IMG/VR virus record: IMGVR_UViG_3300045051_000359
Span: 1-44,379 of that record
Length of the DNA stretch: 44,379 nucleotides
Source: a virus
Reading direction: 5' to 3' (one strand)
Shown one piece after another: positions 1-7,788 of the stretch. The number at the start of each line of letters is the position of its first letter. Position 1 is the first letter of the stretch. A program made the translations under genes and the position numbers. The notes under the pieces are model-generated. The model saw nothing but the letters and a program-made list of their open reading frames with translations. It was not told the DNA's origin and searched no databases.

Positions 1-625
1 GGTGGAGGCCGAAGATCGGCCGGGGAGATGGCCACTCCGAGGTGAAGGGGTCTTTCCTGGAGGGGCGGTGCCAGGCGCCGTCGATCCATGTCCTGTGCAG
101 GAACAGCTTCTTCCGCTTGCCCTTGCTGTCGGTGCCGGGCATGTCGACGCGCTGGCGCCAGTAGAGCTGCTCACCGGCGGCGTCGGTGTAGAGCCACTGC
201 CGGACCGCCCCATCGAGCGCCGGCGGTGGCGCGTCGACCGGGGGCTTCTCGGGGGTCCTGGCGGGGCGCTTCGGTTTCCTGGGGGCCGGTGCCGGGGCTG
301 CTGCTGGCGCATGCCGGGACGGCGTGCCGGGGGTGATGCCCAGGTGCTGCTCGACGGCGCGGGCGGCTTCCTTGAACGTCCAGTTGCGCACGCGCATCAG
401 GAGGCCGATGCCGGTGCCGCCGCCGCCCTTGCCGTCGCGGCCGCCGCAATGCGAACAGAACCAGGAGCCGGGGCCGTCGTCGCCGTCCCACCTGTATCTG
501 TCCGTGCCCTGGCAGTTCGGACACGGCTGGTGGCGGTCCTCCAGCTGATCAGGACGCAGACCAGCGAGGTCCTGCAGGATCTGAGGCCAGCGGCCATCGG
601 CCGCTGACAGCGTGTCGGATGGCAT
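1..625 (-). CDS. Phage primase, zinc-ribbon N-terminal part (runs off left edge)
   Basis: A leftward reading frame opens at an ATG at 625 and stays open to the window edge, giving 208 residues of a longer protein. Residues 35-60 hold two CxxC pairs (CPNC at 35-38, CSHC at 57-60) followed by a Gly-rich stretch and a helix of the form WTFKEAARAVEQHLG. This is the zinc-ribbon layout of phage primases of the T7 gp4/P4 alpha type, which use the ribbon to read template DNA during primer synthesis. A Pro/Ala-rich linker (about 100-135) leads into a second domain containing WLYTDAAGEQLYWRQR, typical of these proteins before the catalytic region, which is not in the window. It starts 8 bases after the stop of the RHH gene, so the two probably share a transcript. 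The primase call is firm as a family; the exact enzymatic activities are unseen. Confidence 0.8.
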   Translation of the reverse strand, partial: MPSDTLSAADGRWPQILQDLAGLRPDQLEDRHQPCPNCQGTDRYRWDGDDGPGSWFCSHCGGRDGKGGGGTGIGLLMRVRNWTFKEAARAVEQHLGITPGTPSRHAPAAAPAPAPRKPKRPARTPEKPPVDAPPPALDGAVRQWLYTDAAGEQLYWRQRVDMPGTDSKGKRKKLFLHRTWIDGAWHRPSRKDPFTSEWPSPRPIFGLH

Positions 626-633
626 GGCGTGGG

Positions 634-810
634 TCAGCCCTGACCGTTGCCGGACTGCGAGGCCTTGAACGCCTCGACGACCAGCCCTTGCAGCACCTCG
701 TTCCTGGTCGTAAACCTCTGGCGGGCCTGATCGTCCAGAAACCGCACCAGGGTTCGGGGGAGCCGCAGTGGAACGGGCACCTTCCGATCTGCTGTCGTAT
801 GGGCGGCCAT
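634..810 (-). CDS. Small ribbon-helix-helix DNA-binding protein
   Basis: This 58-residue leftward protein has a basic N-terminus, a short beta-like stretch (RKVPVPLRLP), then two helices (RTLVRFLDDQARQR, TRNEVLQGLVVEAFKA). That is the Arc/CopG/MetJ-type ribbon-helix-helix pattern, in which dimers place the beta ribbon in the DNA major groove. I chose the ATG at 810. A TTG at 849 is also in frame but would put the start upstream of the TCTGGACT site at 821-834, which looks like a promoter or operator for this divergent region. The gene lies just ahead of primase and is divergent from the helicase at 854, so it is a natural candidate for a regulator of early genes through that shared site. That role is inference. 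Confidence 0.7.
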   Translation of the reverse strand: MAAHTTADRKVPVPLRLPRTLVRFLDDQARQRFTTRNEVLQGLVVEAFKASQSGNGQG

Positions 811-820
811 CCGGTCGTGA

Positions 821-834
821 TCTGGACTACGATC
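821..834 (+). promoter_or_regulatory. Early-class promoter/operator motif, copy 1
   Basis: TCTGGACTACGATC lies between the divergent RHH and helicase genes. The TACGAT (828-833) resembles a -10 box and sits 20 nt before the TTG at 854. The same 14-base pattern recurs at 3367 and 17663 with similar spacing. The core (A)TCTGGACT is close to a dyad (AGTC-TG-GACT), so it could also bind a repressor. Confidence 0.5.
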
Positions 835-853
835 GACAGCGTAGCGCAATCAG

Positions 854-2251
854 TTGGCATTGCCCCCACCTACGACCCTCCGCCCCCGGCAGAACCAGGC
901 CCTGGCCGACCTCCGCGCCAGCTACGCCGCCGGCCGCCGTGCGCCGATCCTGGTGGCCCCCACCGGCTTCGGGAAGACCGCCACCGCGGCCGAGATCGTC
1001 CGCCAGTCCGTCGCCAAGGGCCGCCGGGTGTGGTTCGTCGCGCACCTGAAGGAGATCCTCGACGACACCGCCGGCCGCCTGACGCATGCCGGAATCAGCT
1101 TCGGGCAGATCCGCGCCGGCCGCTCCTGCTCCCTGGCCAATCCGGTGCAGGTCGTTAGCGTGAAGACCGCCGTGCGCCGTTCGGGGCTGCTGCGGCCGGA
1201 CCTGGTGATCATCGACGAGTGCCACCTCGCCGTCGCCCGCAGCTATCAGCAGCTGGTCTCCGCCCTGGGACGCCCGGCGCTGATGGGTCTCACCGCCACA
1301 CCCCAGCGCCTCGATGGCCGTGGCCTCGGTGAGATGTTCGACGATCTGGTGCTGACCTGCAGCACTGCCGAGCTGATCGACGAGGGCTTGCTGGCGCCGA
1401 TCAGGCTGTTTGCGCCCCGGCTGGCGGACTTGCCCTCGCGCAGGGGCAAGGAGTTCAACCAGGAAGAGGACGGCGCGATCCTCTCGCGGCCGGCGATCAT
1501 CGGCGACGCCCTCAGCCACTGGAAGCGGCTCTGCGCAGGCCGCCGCGGCGTGGCGTTCTGCTGCAACGTCGCGCACGCCCAGGGGGTGGCAGAGCAGTGG
1601 CGCCGCGCCGGCTATCGGGCCATGGCGGTGCATGGCGGCAGTGATGACGCAGACCGCCGAGAGGCGATCGCCGGGCTGCGCGCTGGCCGCCTTGATCTGG
1701 TGACCTGCGCCGAGCTCTGGGTGGCAGGGGTCGACGTGCCGGAGATCGACGTGGTGATCTGGCTGCGCCGGACGGCAAGCGTCACCACCTGGCTGCAAGG
1801 CAACGGCCGCGGGATGCGCATCGCGCCGGGGAAGGGTGATCTGCTGATCATCGACCACACCGACAACAGCGACCCCTCGCGGCTGGATCACCCGTTGATC
1901 GAGCGCGAATGGACGCTGGAGGGAAAGGCGAAGAAGAAGGCCCAGCAGCGCATCAGCGTGAAGGTCTGCCCTCGGTGCTTCGCTGCGATCAACAGCCAGT
2001 CCAGCCGCTGCGGGGAGTGCGGGCACGTGTTCGCGGTGGAGAAGCGCCGGGAGCTGGTCCAGGTGGATGGCGAGCTCGTCGAGCGCAAGCTGGAGATGCG
2101 GCAGCGGCGAGCGCAGCAGGGCCGCGCGCAGACCCTCGAGGAGCTGATCGCGGTTGGCCACGCCAGGGGTATGCGCAACCCAAGGGCCTGGGCCCGGTAT
2201 GTGCTGGCGGCGCGGCAGACGAAGGGCCAGTTCGAGCGGGTGATGGCGTGA
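854..2251 (+). CDS. Phage SF2 DNA helicase (DEAD/ResIII type) with C-terminal zinc ribbon
   Basis: The 465-residue protein carries superfamily 2 helicase motifs in order: Walker A APTGFGKT (about residues 35-42), Walker B DECH, motif III TATPQR, and motif VI QGNGRGMR. A CPRC...CGEC zinc ribbon follows near residue 375, then a basic helical tail. Such helicases use ATP to move on or unwind DNA and are common in phage replication modules. Its position first in the early rightward operon and next to primase, VRR-NUC and SSB supports a role in replication or recombination. The start is TTG at 854 (TTG at 860 is an alternative), about 20 nt after the TACGAT of the upstream motif. The stop overlaps the next ATG (ATGA). 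Confidence 0.88.
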   Translation: MALPPPTTLRPRQNQALADLRASYAAGRRAPILVAPTGFGKTATAAEIVRQSVAKGRRVWFVAHLKEILDDTAGRLTHAGISFGQIRAGRSCSLANPVQVVSVKTAVRRSGLLRPDLVIIDECHLAVARSYQQLVSALGRPALMGLTATPQRLDGRGLGEMFDDLVLTCSTAELIDEGLLAPIRLFAPRLADLPSRRGKEFNQEEDGAILSRPAIIGDALSHWKRLCAGRRGVAFCCNVAHAQGVAEQWRRAGYRAMAVHGGSDDADRREAIAGLRAGRLDLVTCAELWVAGVDVPEIDVVIWLRRTASVTTWLQGNGRGMRIAPGKGDLLIIDHTDNSDPSRLDHPLIEREWTLEGKAKKKAQQRISVKVCPRCFAAINSQSSRCGECGHVFAVEKRRELVQVDGELVERKLEMRQRRAQQGRAQTLEELIAVGHARGMRNPRAWARYVLAARQTKGQFERVMA

Positions 2252-2556
2252 TGGCCAGCCGCACCTTCGACCCGCAGCTGCTCGAGGGCATGGTCACCCG
2301 TGCCCTCACCAGCTGGGGCATCCCGGAGCGGCACGTCGGCGATGAGTACGGCGTGAGCGGCGCCTGCATCGGGAACATCCGCCGCGGTGCCAACCACAAG
2401 ACGGTGCGCGCCGACCTGCCGCGGTGGACCCGCAGCTGCGAGACGTGCGGGCACTGGCAACAGGACGACTGCACGTTGGGATTCCCAGAGCCTGAGGAGG
2501 TCGGCCCGATCCAGGCCGCCTGCGAGTGCTCGGCGTGGCTGGAGGTGGCGCCGTGA
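2251..2556 (+). CDS. Small HTH and zinc-binding protein
   Basis: This 101-residue protein begins on the ATG that overlaps the helicase stop. A helix-turn-helix-like stretch (VGDEYGVSGACIGNIRRG, about residues 30-47) resembles the DNA-reading part of small phage regulators. It is followed by cysteines at CETCGHW and again at DDCTLGF and ACECSAW, which look like a metal site. I do not recognise the family. Translational coupling on both sides places it in the replication operon, so it may be a DNA-binding accessory factor. Confidence 0.7.
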   Translation: MASRTFDPQLLEGMVTRALTSWGIPERHVGDEYGVSGACIGNIRRGANHKTVRADLPRWTRSCETCGHWQQDDCTLGFPEPEEVGPIQAACECSAWLEVAP

Positions 2557-2945
2557 ACTGCCCACGATGCGAGAGCGCAGCACGTCGAGCCAACAAGCGC
2601 TGGGAGTGCACCGGCTGCGGGTATGCGTTCAAGGCTCGGCCTCCCCTGACTCTGGAGGAGCTGCAGCGGCGTGATGAACCGGCACGGCAGCCGGTAGCAG
2701 ACCGGCCCGCCCTAGCGCCTGATCTACCTCCGACCCGGCCCTTGCTGACCGAGGCGCCCCCACCGAACCGGATCCGCCGCGGGGACGTGTGGACGGACAT
2801 CCAGGGACGCCGCCACCGGGCGGACCCGTGCGTTGTCGAGGGGCTGCTGTTGATGGTGCCGATCGACCATCAGCTGGTGCCGCTGGCGATGGATGTCACC
2901 AAGCCCCACCCCTGGCAGCGGGTGGAGTGGGGTGGGCAGCCATGA
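2553..2945 (+). CDS. Small zinc-ribbon protein, function unknown
   Basis: A GTG at 2553 overlaps the stop of the preceding gene (GTGA) and gives 130 residues. The N-terminus has a classic zinc ribbon, CPRC...CTGC within the first 25 residues. It is followed by a Pro-rich linker and a compact C-terminal domain beginning RRGDVWTDIQGRRH, which may be a small beta fold. Stop and start codons overlap those of its neighbours, so it is an integral member of the helicase/VRR-NUC operon. No specific function can be assigned. Confidence 0.7.
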   Translation: MNCPRCESAARRANKRWECTGCGYAFKARPPLTLEELQRRDEPARQPVADRPALAPDLPPTRPLLTEAPPPNRIRRGDVWTDIQGRRHRADPCVVEGLLLMVPIDHQLVPLAMDVTKPHPWQRVEWGGQP

Positions 2946-3358
2946 GCGAGCAGGAGCTGCAGCAGAGGGCGCTGATCCAGCTGTCCCGGGGGCCGGTGCG
3001 GCTGTTCAGGAACAACGTGGCGCTGGGCTGGGTGGGGCAGTCCCAGGTGATTCGGCAGTGCTGCACGCTGCATCTCTACCCGGGTGACGTGGTGATCCGC
3101 AAGGGCCGGCCGCTGCACGCGGGGCTGGCGCCAGGGAGCGGCGACGCCGTGGGCTGGCGCACGGTGACGATCACCCCCGACATGGTGGGGCGGCCGGTCG
3201 CGGTCTTCGCCAGCATCGAGTTCAAGGCACCCAGGGGCCGCGTTTCCCCCGAGCAGCAGGCCTGGGATGCGACCGTCCGAGGGGCCGGCGGCCTGTCGGG
3301 CATCGCCCGGTCGATCGACGACGCGCGGGGGATCCTGGACTTAAACCAGCGCCCATAA
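2942..3358 (+). CDS. VRR-NUC domain nuclease
   Basis: The 138-residue protein ends with the pattern of VRR-NUC nucleases. Residues about 70-125 contain GSGDAVGW (metal-binding Asp), then FASIEFKAPRGRVSPEQQAWD (the E-x-K of the PD-(D/E)XK core), and a final helix region GGLSGIARSIDDA. Stand-alone phage VRR-NUC proteins cut branched DNA or flaps during replication and recombination. The gene starts at an ATG overlapping the previous stop and is the last gene before a new promoter-like motif at 3367. The family call is firm; the substrate is not visible from sequence. Confidence 0.85.
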   Translation: MSEQELQQRALIQLSRGPVRLFRNNVALGWVGQSQVIRQCCTLHLYPGDVVIRKGRPLHAGLAPGSGDAVGWRTVTITPDMVGRPVAVFASIEFKAPRGRVSPEQQAWDATVRGAGGLSGIARSIDDARGILDLNQRP

Positions 3359-3366
3359 AGTCGCAG

Positions 3367-3380
3367 TCTGGACTAAGATC
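3367..3380 (+). promoter_or_regulatory. Early-class promoter/operator motif, copy 2
   Basis: TCTGGACTAAGATC follows the VRR-NUC stop. TAAGAT (3374-3379) is a plausible -10 box 21 nt before the ssb start at 3401. With the preceding bases the core reads AGTCTGGACT, a 4-2-4 dyad. I see no convincing -35 box. Confidence 0.55.
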
Positions 3381-3400
3381 AGCAGGAACCGCGAGACCCC

Positions 3401-3877
3401 ATGACCACCGCCAACGACCTGATCTTCGTCATCCTCAGGTCCGCCCACTTCACGATCGAGGGCCGCGTCGGGCAGGATCCCGAGCTGCGCTACTTCCAGT
3501 CCGGCAGCTGCAAGGTCCAGCTGTCGATTGCCGTCAACCGGCTGGGTGTGAAGCGTGACGACCCGAACGCACCGCCGCCGGACTGGTTCAAGGCCGAGTT
3601 CTGGGGAGCGGATGCCGAGGAAGTGACGAACGTGATCCGCAAGGGTGATCTGCTGCGGGTGAGCGGCCGTGTCCGGACCGAGACCTGGACCGATCGGAAC
3701 CAGCAGCAGCGGACCGACGTGCTGATCCGCGTGGAGGACTGGTGGCAGATCGTCAACGGCCGCCCGGTCTACCGGGACGTGCCGGCGCCGGCTGAGGAGG
3801 CCGAGGGGCCGGTGCAGCGGCCGGCGGCGGTGGCTGCTGGCGTCGGGGCTGCAGGTGACGACGAGATTCCGTTCTGA
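3401..3877 (+). CDS. ssb: Single-stranded DNA-binding protein
   Basis: This 158-residue protein has the OB-fold pattern of bacterial SSB: FTIEGRVGQDPELRYFQSG near residue 20, VQLSIAVNR, WFKAEFWGADAEEV and KGDLLRVSGRV. A Pro/Ala-rich linker and an acidic tip ending DDEIPF match the SSB C-terminal tail that recruits partner proteins. It coats single-stranded DNA during phage replication. It has its own upstream motif at 3367 and is followed directly by a second helicase whose ATG overlaps its stop, suggesting co-transcription. Length is normal for a phage or bacterial SSB. Confidence 0.92.
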   Translation: MTTANDLIFVILRSAHFTIEGRVGQDPELRYFQSGSCKVQLSIAVNRLGVKRDDPNAPPPDWFKAEFWGADAEEVTNVIRKGDLLRVSGRVRTETWTDRNQQQRTDVLIRVEDWWQIVNGRPVYRDVPAPAEEAEGPVQRPAAVAAGVGAAGDDEIPF

Positions 3878-5265
3878 TGGCCAGCACTGATCTCCGTCGG
3901 TATCGAGACTTCATTGCATCGAAGGGCATCGCCGCCCAGTCGGCCGGATTCCCGATGGCGCAGCAGTGGCCCGACCTGTTCCCGCATCAGCGCACGACGC
4001 TGCAGTTCGCCTGCGAGCGGGGCCGGTCGGCTGCCTTCCTCGACACCGGCCTGGGCAAGAGCCGCATCGAAGCGTGCGCCGCTGAAGAGTTCAGGATCGC
4101 CAGCGGCAAGCCGTCGCTGATCCTCACTCCGCTGGCCGTCGCCCGGCAGATGCAACGGGAGTGCGAGTCGGCCGGCGTCGAGGCCCGGGTGATCCGTGAG
4201 GACGCCGAGGTGTGGCCCGGAGTGAACATCGCCAACTATGAGCGGCTGCCGAAGCTCGACACCACACGATTCGGTGGCGTGGTGCTGGATGAGAGCAGCA
4301 TCCTCAAGAGCTTCACCGGCCCCACGAAGCGGATGCTCTGCGATGCCTTCGCAGACACGCCCTACCGCCTGGCTGCCACCGCCACTCCGGCGCCGAATGA
4401 CCACATGGAGCTGGGTCAGCACGCCGAGTTCCTTGGCGTCATGCCTGGCCCGGAGATGCTCTCGCGCTGGTTCATCTCGGATCAGTCCACGATGGGCGGC
4501 TACCGGCTGAAGGGTCACGCCAGGGCCGATTTCTGGCGGTGGGTCGCCTCATGGTCCCGGGCCGCCACGCTCCCGTCCGACCTGGGCGGTGATGACTCCG
4601 GGTTCGTGCTGCCTCCGCTCCGGTATCACCTGCACACCGTGCAGGCTGATATCACCACCGACGTGCCCGTCGGGATGCTGTTCCGCATCCCCGACGGTTC
4701 CGCCACCACGATCCACCGCGAGAAGCGGCTTACCATCAACGAGCGGGTGGCCGTTGCCGCCGAGATCGCCAACACCGCCACCGGTGCAGTGATCGTGTGG
4801 TGCGAGACCAACGAGGAATCCACGGCGCTGGCCAAGGCAATCCCCGACGCCATCGAGGTGCATGGATCCATGACGCCTGAGGCCAAGGTGGAAGCTCTCG
4901 ATGCCTTCACCTTCGGCCAGCGCCGCGTGATCGTCTCGAAGCCGAAGCTCGCCGGCTTGGGCCTCAACTGGCAGCACGCCAGCACCGTCGTCTTCGCCAG
5001 CGTCAGCCACAGCTACGAGCAGCACTACCAGGCCGTCCGCCGCAGCTGGCGCTTCGGCCAGACGCAGCCGGTGGATTGCCACGTCGTGATCAGCGACACC
5101 GAGGCACCGATCTGGTCAAACGTGCAGCGCAAGGCCGCAGACCACAGCCGCATGAAGCGGGCCATGGCGCAGGCCATGAATCAGGACCAGTCCGAAGCAA
5201 CACTTCGCCGTGCCTATCACGGCACTCCGGTGATCACTCTTCCCAAGTTCCTGCAGCACACATGA
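3877..5265 (+). CDS. SNF2-like SF2 helicase paired with a methyltransferase
   Basis: The 462-residue protein shows helicase motifs: Walker A DTGLGKS (about residue 55), Walker B-like LDESS, motif III TATPAPND, and a C-terminal RecA domain with KLAGLGLNWQ and motif VI QAVRRSWRFGQTQPV. The latter resembles SNF2-family arginine-finger motifs. This helicase type is regularly followed in siphophage genomes by the kind of DNA methyltransferase encoded next. Start and stop overlap ssb and the methyltransferase, so the three are translationally coupled. It may act in replication, packaging preparation or anti-restriction, which the sequence does not settle. Confidence 0.85.
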   Translation: MASTDLRRYRDFIASKGIAAQSAGFPMAQQWPDLFPHQRTTLQFACERGRSAAFLDTGLGKSRIEACAAEEFRIASGKPSLILTPLAVARQMQRECESAGVEARVIREDAEVWPGVNIANYERLPKLDTTRFGGVVLDESSILKSFTGPTKRMLCDAFADTPYRLAATATPAPNDHMELGQHAEFLGVMPGPEMLSRWFISDQSTMGGYRLKGHARADFWRWVASWSRAATLPSDLGGDDSGFVLPPLRYHLHTVQADITTDVPVGMLFRIPDGSATTIHREKRLTINERVAVAAEIANTATGAVIVWCETNEESTALAKAIPDAIEVHGSMTPEAKVEALDAFTFGQRRVIVSKPKLAGLGLNWQHASTVVFASVSHSYEQHYQAVRRSWRFGQTQPVDCHVVISDTEAPIWSNVQRKAADHSRMKRAMAQAMNQDQSEATLRRAYHGTPVITLPKFLQHT

Positions 5266-6290
5266 AGCCATCTCACGAAGGCCACGGCTGGGCGCTCTAC
5301 AACGCTGATTGCGTCGAGATTCTCGCTGGCCTGCCTGACGACTGCATTGACGCCTCAGTCTTCAGCTCTCCCTTCAGCTCGCTCTACATCTATTCGGATT
5401 CTGAGCGCGACATGGGGAACGCCGCCTCTCACGATGAGTTCCTTGAGCACCATGCCTACATGGCGCGTGAGCTGTTCCGAGTCATGAAGCCAGGCACCGT
5501 GATCTGTGATCACGTCAAGGACACGGTGTTCTACGCCAACTCCAGCCAGACCGGCGAAAGCGGCCTGTATCCGTTCAGTGATGCCGCTCTCGCCAACTAC
5601 CAGAAGGCCGGCTTCGTGCTCCGTGCACGCACCACTATCTGGAGGTGCCCCGTTCGAGAGCGCAGCAAATCCAACCCCGAGCGGTTGCTCTACAAGAACA
5701 TCGGAGAGAACTCCAGGGTCTGCGCCCCGGGAATGCCTGAGTACATCCTCGTCATGCGGAAAGATGCCCAGGGGGTGAAGGTCGGTGATCCAGTCCGTCA
5801 CGCTGTAGCGAAGTGGACACCGGAGCGATACGAGCGCGATGCACGCGAGATTGGCCGTGAGCACGCGGAGCGGCTGATGCGTGCTGGCCTGATTCAGGGA
5901 TGGGATGAGGCGCTGGTCTCCCGGCTGGCAGAGGCTGCGAAGTTCCCACTGGATCAGTGGCAGGAATGGGCCTCCCCCGTGTGGATGGACACCCGGACCA
6001 CGGACGTGCTGAACGCCAGGTTCAAGGCCGACGGAGATGAGAAGCACATCTGCCCGATGCCACTCGACCTGATCGAACGCTGCCTCACCCTCTACAGCAA
6101 CCCTGGGGACCTGGTGCTGGATCCTTTCAACGGCATCGGCAGCACCGGCTATAAGGCGGTGGAGATGGGCCGGCGCTACATCGGTGTGGAGCTCAAGCCG
6201 GAGTACGCGAAGCAGGCGGCCAAGTTCCTGGAGTCGGCGGAACAGAGCAGCGGGCGGCTGTTCGATGCGCTGGAGGCGGCCGCCGCCTGA
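5262..6290 (+). CDS. Phage DNA methyltransferase (beta-type, N4-C or N6-A)
   Basis: The start at 5262 overlaps the helicase stop and gives 342 residues. The catalytic motif IV region reads SSPFSSLYIYSDSERDMGN (about residues 35-53), an SPPF-type site in place of DPPY. The SAM-binding motif (DPFNGIGSTGYKAVEMGRRYIGVEL) comes near the C-terminus, so the catalytic motif precedes the SAM motif as in beta-class amino-methyltransferases. The middle contains TIWRCPVRERSKSNPERLLYK, a target-recognition-like segment. It probably methylates phage DNA, protecting it from host restriction. The second Pro of the usual SPP is lost, which may affect activity and deserves checking. Confidence 0.87.
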   Translation: MKPSHEGHGWALYNADCVEILAGLPDDCIDASVFSSPFSSLYIYSDSERDMGNAASHDEFLEHHAYMARELFRVMKPGTVICDHVKDTVFYANSSQTGESGLYPFSDAALANYQKAGFVLRARTTIWRCPVRERSKSNPERLLYKNIGENSRVCAPGMPEYILVMRKDAQGVKVGDPVRHAVAKWTPERYERDAREIGREHAERLMRAGLIQGWDEALVSRLAEAAKFPLDQWQEWASPVWMDTRTTDVLNARFKADGDEKHICPMPLDLIERCLTLYSNPGDLVLDPFNGIGSTGYKAVEMGRRYIGVELKPEYAKQAAKFLESAEQSSGRLFDALEAAAA

Positions 6291-6769
6291 TGATCACCCC
6301 CGCCTATCTAGCCGGCCTGCGCCGCCAGCTGCGGGCTGAGCAGACGATGACGCTGGTGCAGATCGAGCAGCTGTGCCCGGGGTGGTGGCCGACGCTGAGC
6401 GACCTGGCGGAACAGCTGGGCACCGAGCGGGCGACGCTCAACCGCTGCATGGCCAAGCTGGAACGGCAGGGCCTTCTGCGCCGCGTCACCCGGGGCAACG
6501 GCGGGGGCACGTGGATCTGGTGGGTGAAGCGCTCCGCCGACGATCAACCGGACGACAGCGGCGCCCCGCGGTGGGTGCTGCGGGACGTGGTGTGCAACCG
6601 CCGGCGGGAGATCATCGTCGGTCAGGAGCGCGCGTTCGCTGCTGCGAAGGGCCTGTCGTATCACACGCTGCGGAACTTCCTGGCCGGCCACCGGCCGCTG
6701 CTCGCGCAGCGCTGGAGGCTGGTGAGCACGCCGCTGCAGCTCGAGGAGGCCGACGAGCTGGTGGCGTGA
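6290..6769 (+). CDS. Winged helix-turn-helix protein
   Basis: The 159-residue protein starts at an ATG overlapping the methyltransferase stop. Residues about 30-75 (WPTLSDLAEQLGTERATLNRCMAKLERQGLLRRV followed by a Gly-rich turn and WIWWVK) form a good winged helix of the MarR/IclR-like type. A second helical region (GLSYHTLRNFLAGHRPLL) could be another DNA-binding or dimer element. It is the last gene of the rightward early operon and converges with the leftward block, with only 9 nt between. A transcriptional regulator role is inferred. Confidence 0.7.
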   Translation: MITPAYLAGLRRQLRAEQTMTLVQIEQLCPGWWPTLSDLAEQLGTERATLNRCMAKLERQGLLRRVTRGNGGGTWIWWVKRSADDQPDDSGAPRWVLRDVVCNRRREIIVGQERAFAAAKGLSYHTLRNFLAGHRPLLAQRWRLVSTPLQLEEADELVA

Positions 6770-6778
6770 TCGGCTGGC

Positions 6779-6970
6779 TCACCACTCCCCCACACGCTCA
6801 CACCGCACCAGCCGCGCGCCGCGACCGGCCAGCTCGAGGGCTGACGCGATCGCGTGCGCAGCGGTGACGGCCATGACCTGGTGGGTGCCGTTGGTCGTCA
6901 CCACGTCCCACGGGCCCGCTGGCGTCGGCCAGGACGGGTGGCGCAGGCGCGGGGGCTGGCGGGTGGTCAC
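6779..6970 (-). CDS. Small phage protein, function unknown
   Basis: A GTG at 6970 overlaps the stop of the upstream leftward gene (GTGA) and gives 63 residues. The C-terminal half (WDVVTTNGTHQVMAVTAAHAIASALELAG) is a compact alpha/beta pattern seen in short cyanobacterial and cyanophage proteins. It is the last gene of the leftward block. Function is unknown; the coupled start is the main reason to accept it. Confidence 0.5.
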   Translation of the reverse strand: MTTRQPPRLRHPSWPTPAGPWDVVTTNGTHQVMAVTAAHAIASALELAGRGARLVRCERVGEW

Positions 6971-7140
6971 AGCTGCACTTCGGCCTCGACGACGTAGGTG
7001 ACGCCGCATCCCAAGCTGCCGATCGCGTCAATGTTCACGGCAGTGACCTTGAGGCCGGTGTCCGCTGAGAACTGCGCCAGCAGCTCCAAGACCGCCCGCT
7101 CCAGACCAGCCTTGGCGGCCTGCGCTTCCGTGATGTTCAT
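6967..7140 (-). CDS. Small phage protein, function unknown
   Basis: The ATG at 7140 is preceded by GGAGG at good spacing, which decides the start over the longer frame to 7239. The 57-residue product has an N-terminal helix (EAQAAKAGLERAVLELLAQFSADTG) followed by a beta-hairpin-like part (LKVTAVNIDAIGSLGCGVTYVVEAEVQL). The stop overlaps the next start. It resembles small helix-plus-sheet phage accessory proteins, without a recognisable function. Confidence 0.6.
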   Translation of the reverse strand: MNITEAQAAKAGLERAVLELLAQFSADTGLKVTAVNIDAIGSLGCGVTYVVEAEVQL

Positions 7141-7193
7141 GAGCCTCCGTGAGGGTGGTCTGGAGCGGGCACGGCTCCGGCGGGCCGTAAGGG

Positions 7194-7676
7194 TCACCTC
7201 TTCAGCGCCCGCTGCAGGGACGACCGGCTGACGCCACACAGGCTGGCAGCCAGGCGCTGTGAGCGCCGCTCGACGCGCACCAGGTGGATGGCGCGTGCCA
7301 TCGGGTCAGCAGGCCGCGCCGGCGGCGCCACGTTGGCGGGGGCGGCTGCGGCGGCCTGCGCCATCACCAGCAGCGCCACAGGCGCCGGGGCGGGCTGGAC
7401 CAGCTCGACGGTGATCTCCTCGACGGTGGCGCGCCGAGCCACGGGCTGGGGCACCCACAGCCGGACCCACAGCCGGGCCAGCTGGTCGTTCGTCCTGTGA
7501 ACCCAGCGGCCGGTGAACTCCCCGGCCAGGTACACGCCGACCGCGAAGGCCAGCACCCCATGCCAGACGATGTGACCGACCTCGGCCCAATCGATCTGAC
7601 TCTCGATCCAGACCAGCGTGCGCCAGACGCGGCCGGTGTAGTGGCCAGCAGTGCCGGCCCAGGTGGTGGTGGTCAT
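7194..7676 (-). CDS. Membrane-anchored protein with C-terminal helix-turn-helix
   Basis: The ATG at 7676 has a GGAGG ribosome site just upstream. The 160-residue product has one hydrophobic stretch (about residues 36-56, VGHIVWHGVLAFAVGVYLAG) likely to be a membrane helix. An Ala/Pro-rich linker follows, then a C-terminal segment SQRLAASLCGVSRSSLQRALKR that looks like the helix-turn-helix of resolvases and some regulators. A membrane anchor combined with a DNA-binding tail is unusual and could tether DNA to the membrane, but this is speculation. The gene is preceded by an inverted repeat (7746-7774) and a leftward early-class motif (7789-7802). Confidence 0.6.
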   Translation of the reverse strand: MTTTTWAGTAGHYTGRVWRTLVWIESQIDWAEVGHIVWHGVLAFAVGVYLAGEFTGRWVHRTNDQLARLWVRLWVPQPVARRATVEEITVELVQPAPAPVALLVMAQAAAAAPANVAPPARPADPMARAIHLVRVERRSQRLAASLCGVSRSSLQRALKR

Positions 7677-7745
7677 GATCCTGCCCTCCAGGGCGAAATG
7701 GTTTGGCAGCGGAGCCGTCCACGGCTGCAACGCTGCCACCGAATG

Positions 7746-7774
7746 ATACGGCAGCTGTTTAACGCCTGCCGTAT
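7746..7774. promoter_or_regulatory. Perfect 9-bp inverted repeat, probable operator or leader hairpin
   Basis: ATACGGCAG at 7746-7754 and CTGCCGTAT at 7766-7774 are exact reverse complements separated by 11 bases, so the half-site centres are 20 bp apart (two helical turns). The repeat lies between the leftward motif at 7789-7802 and the gene starting at 7676. It is placed to act as a repressor operator just downstream of a promoter, or as a hairpin in the mRNA leader. Confidence 0.55.
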
Positions 7775-7788
7775 GGATTGTTGCAGTC

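Noticed and set aside
2-607. A rightward 201-codon open frame at the left edge
   Set aside because: It is an antisense artefact of GC-rich DNA; the leftward frame here encodes a recognisable zinc-ribbon primase.
827-2161. A long leftward open frame opposite the first helicase (similar long antisense frames at 10963-11796, 15416-16783 and 23049-23954)
   Set aside because: All lie opposite genes with clear domains and have biased, featureless compositions rich in His, Arg, Gly and Ala.
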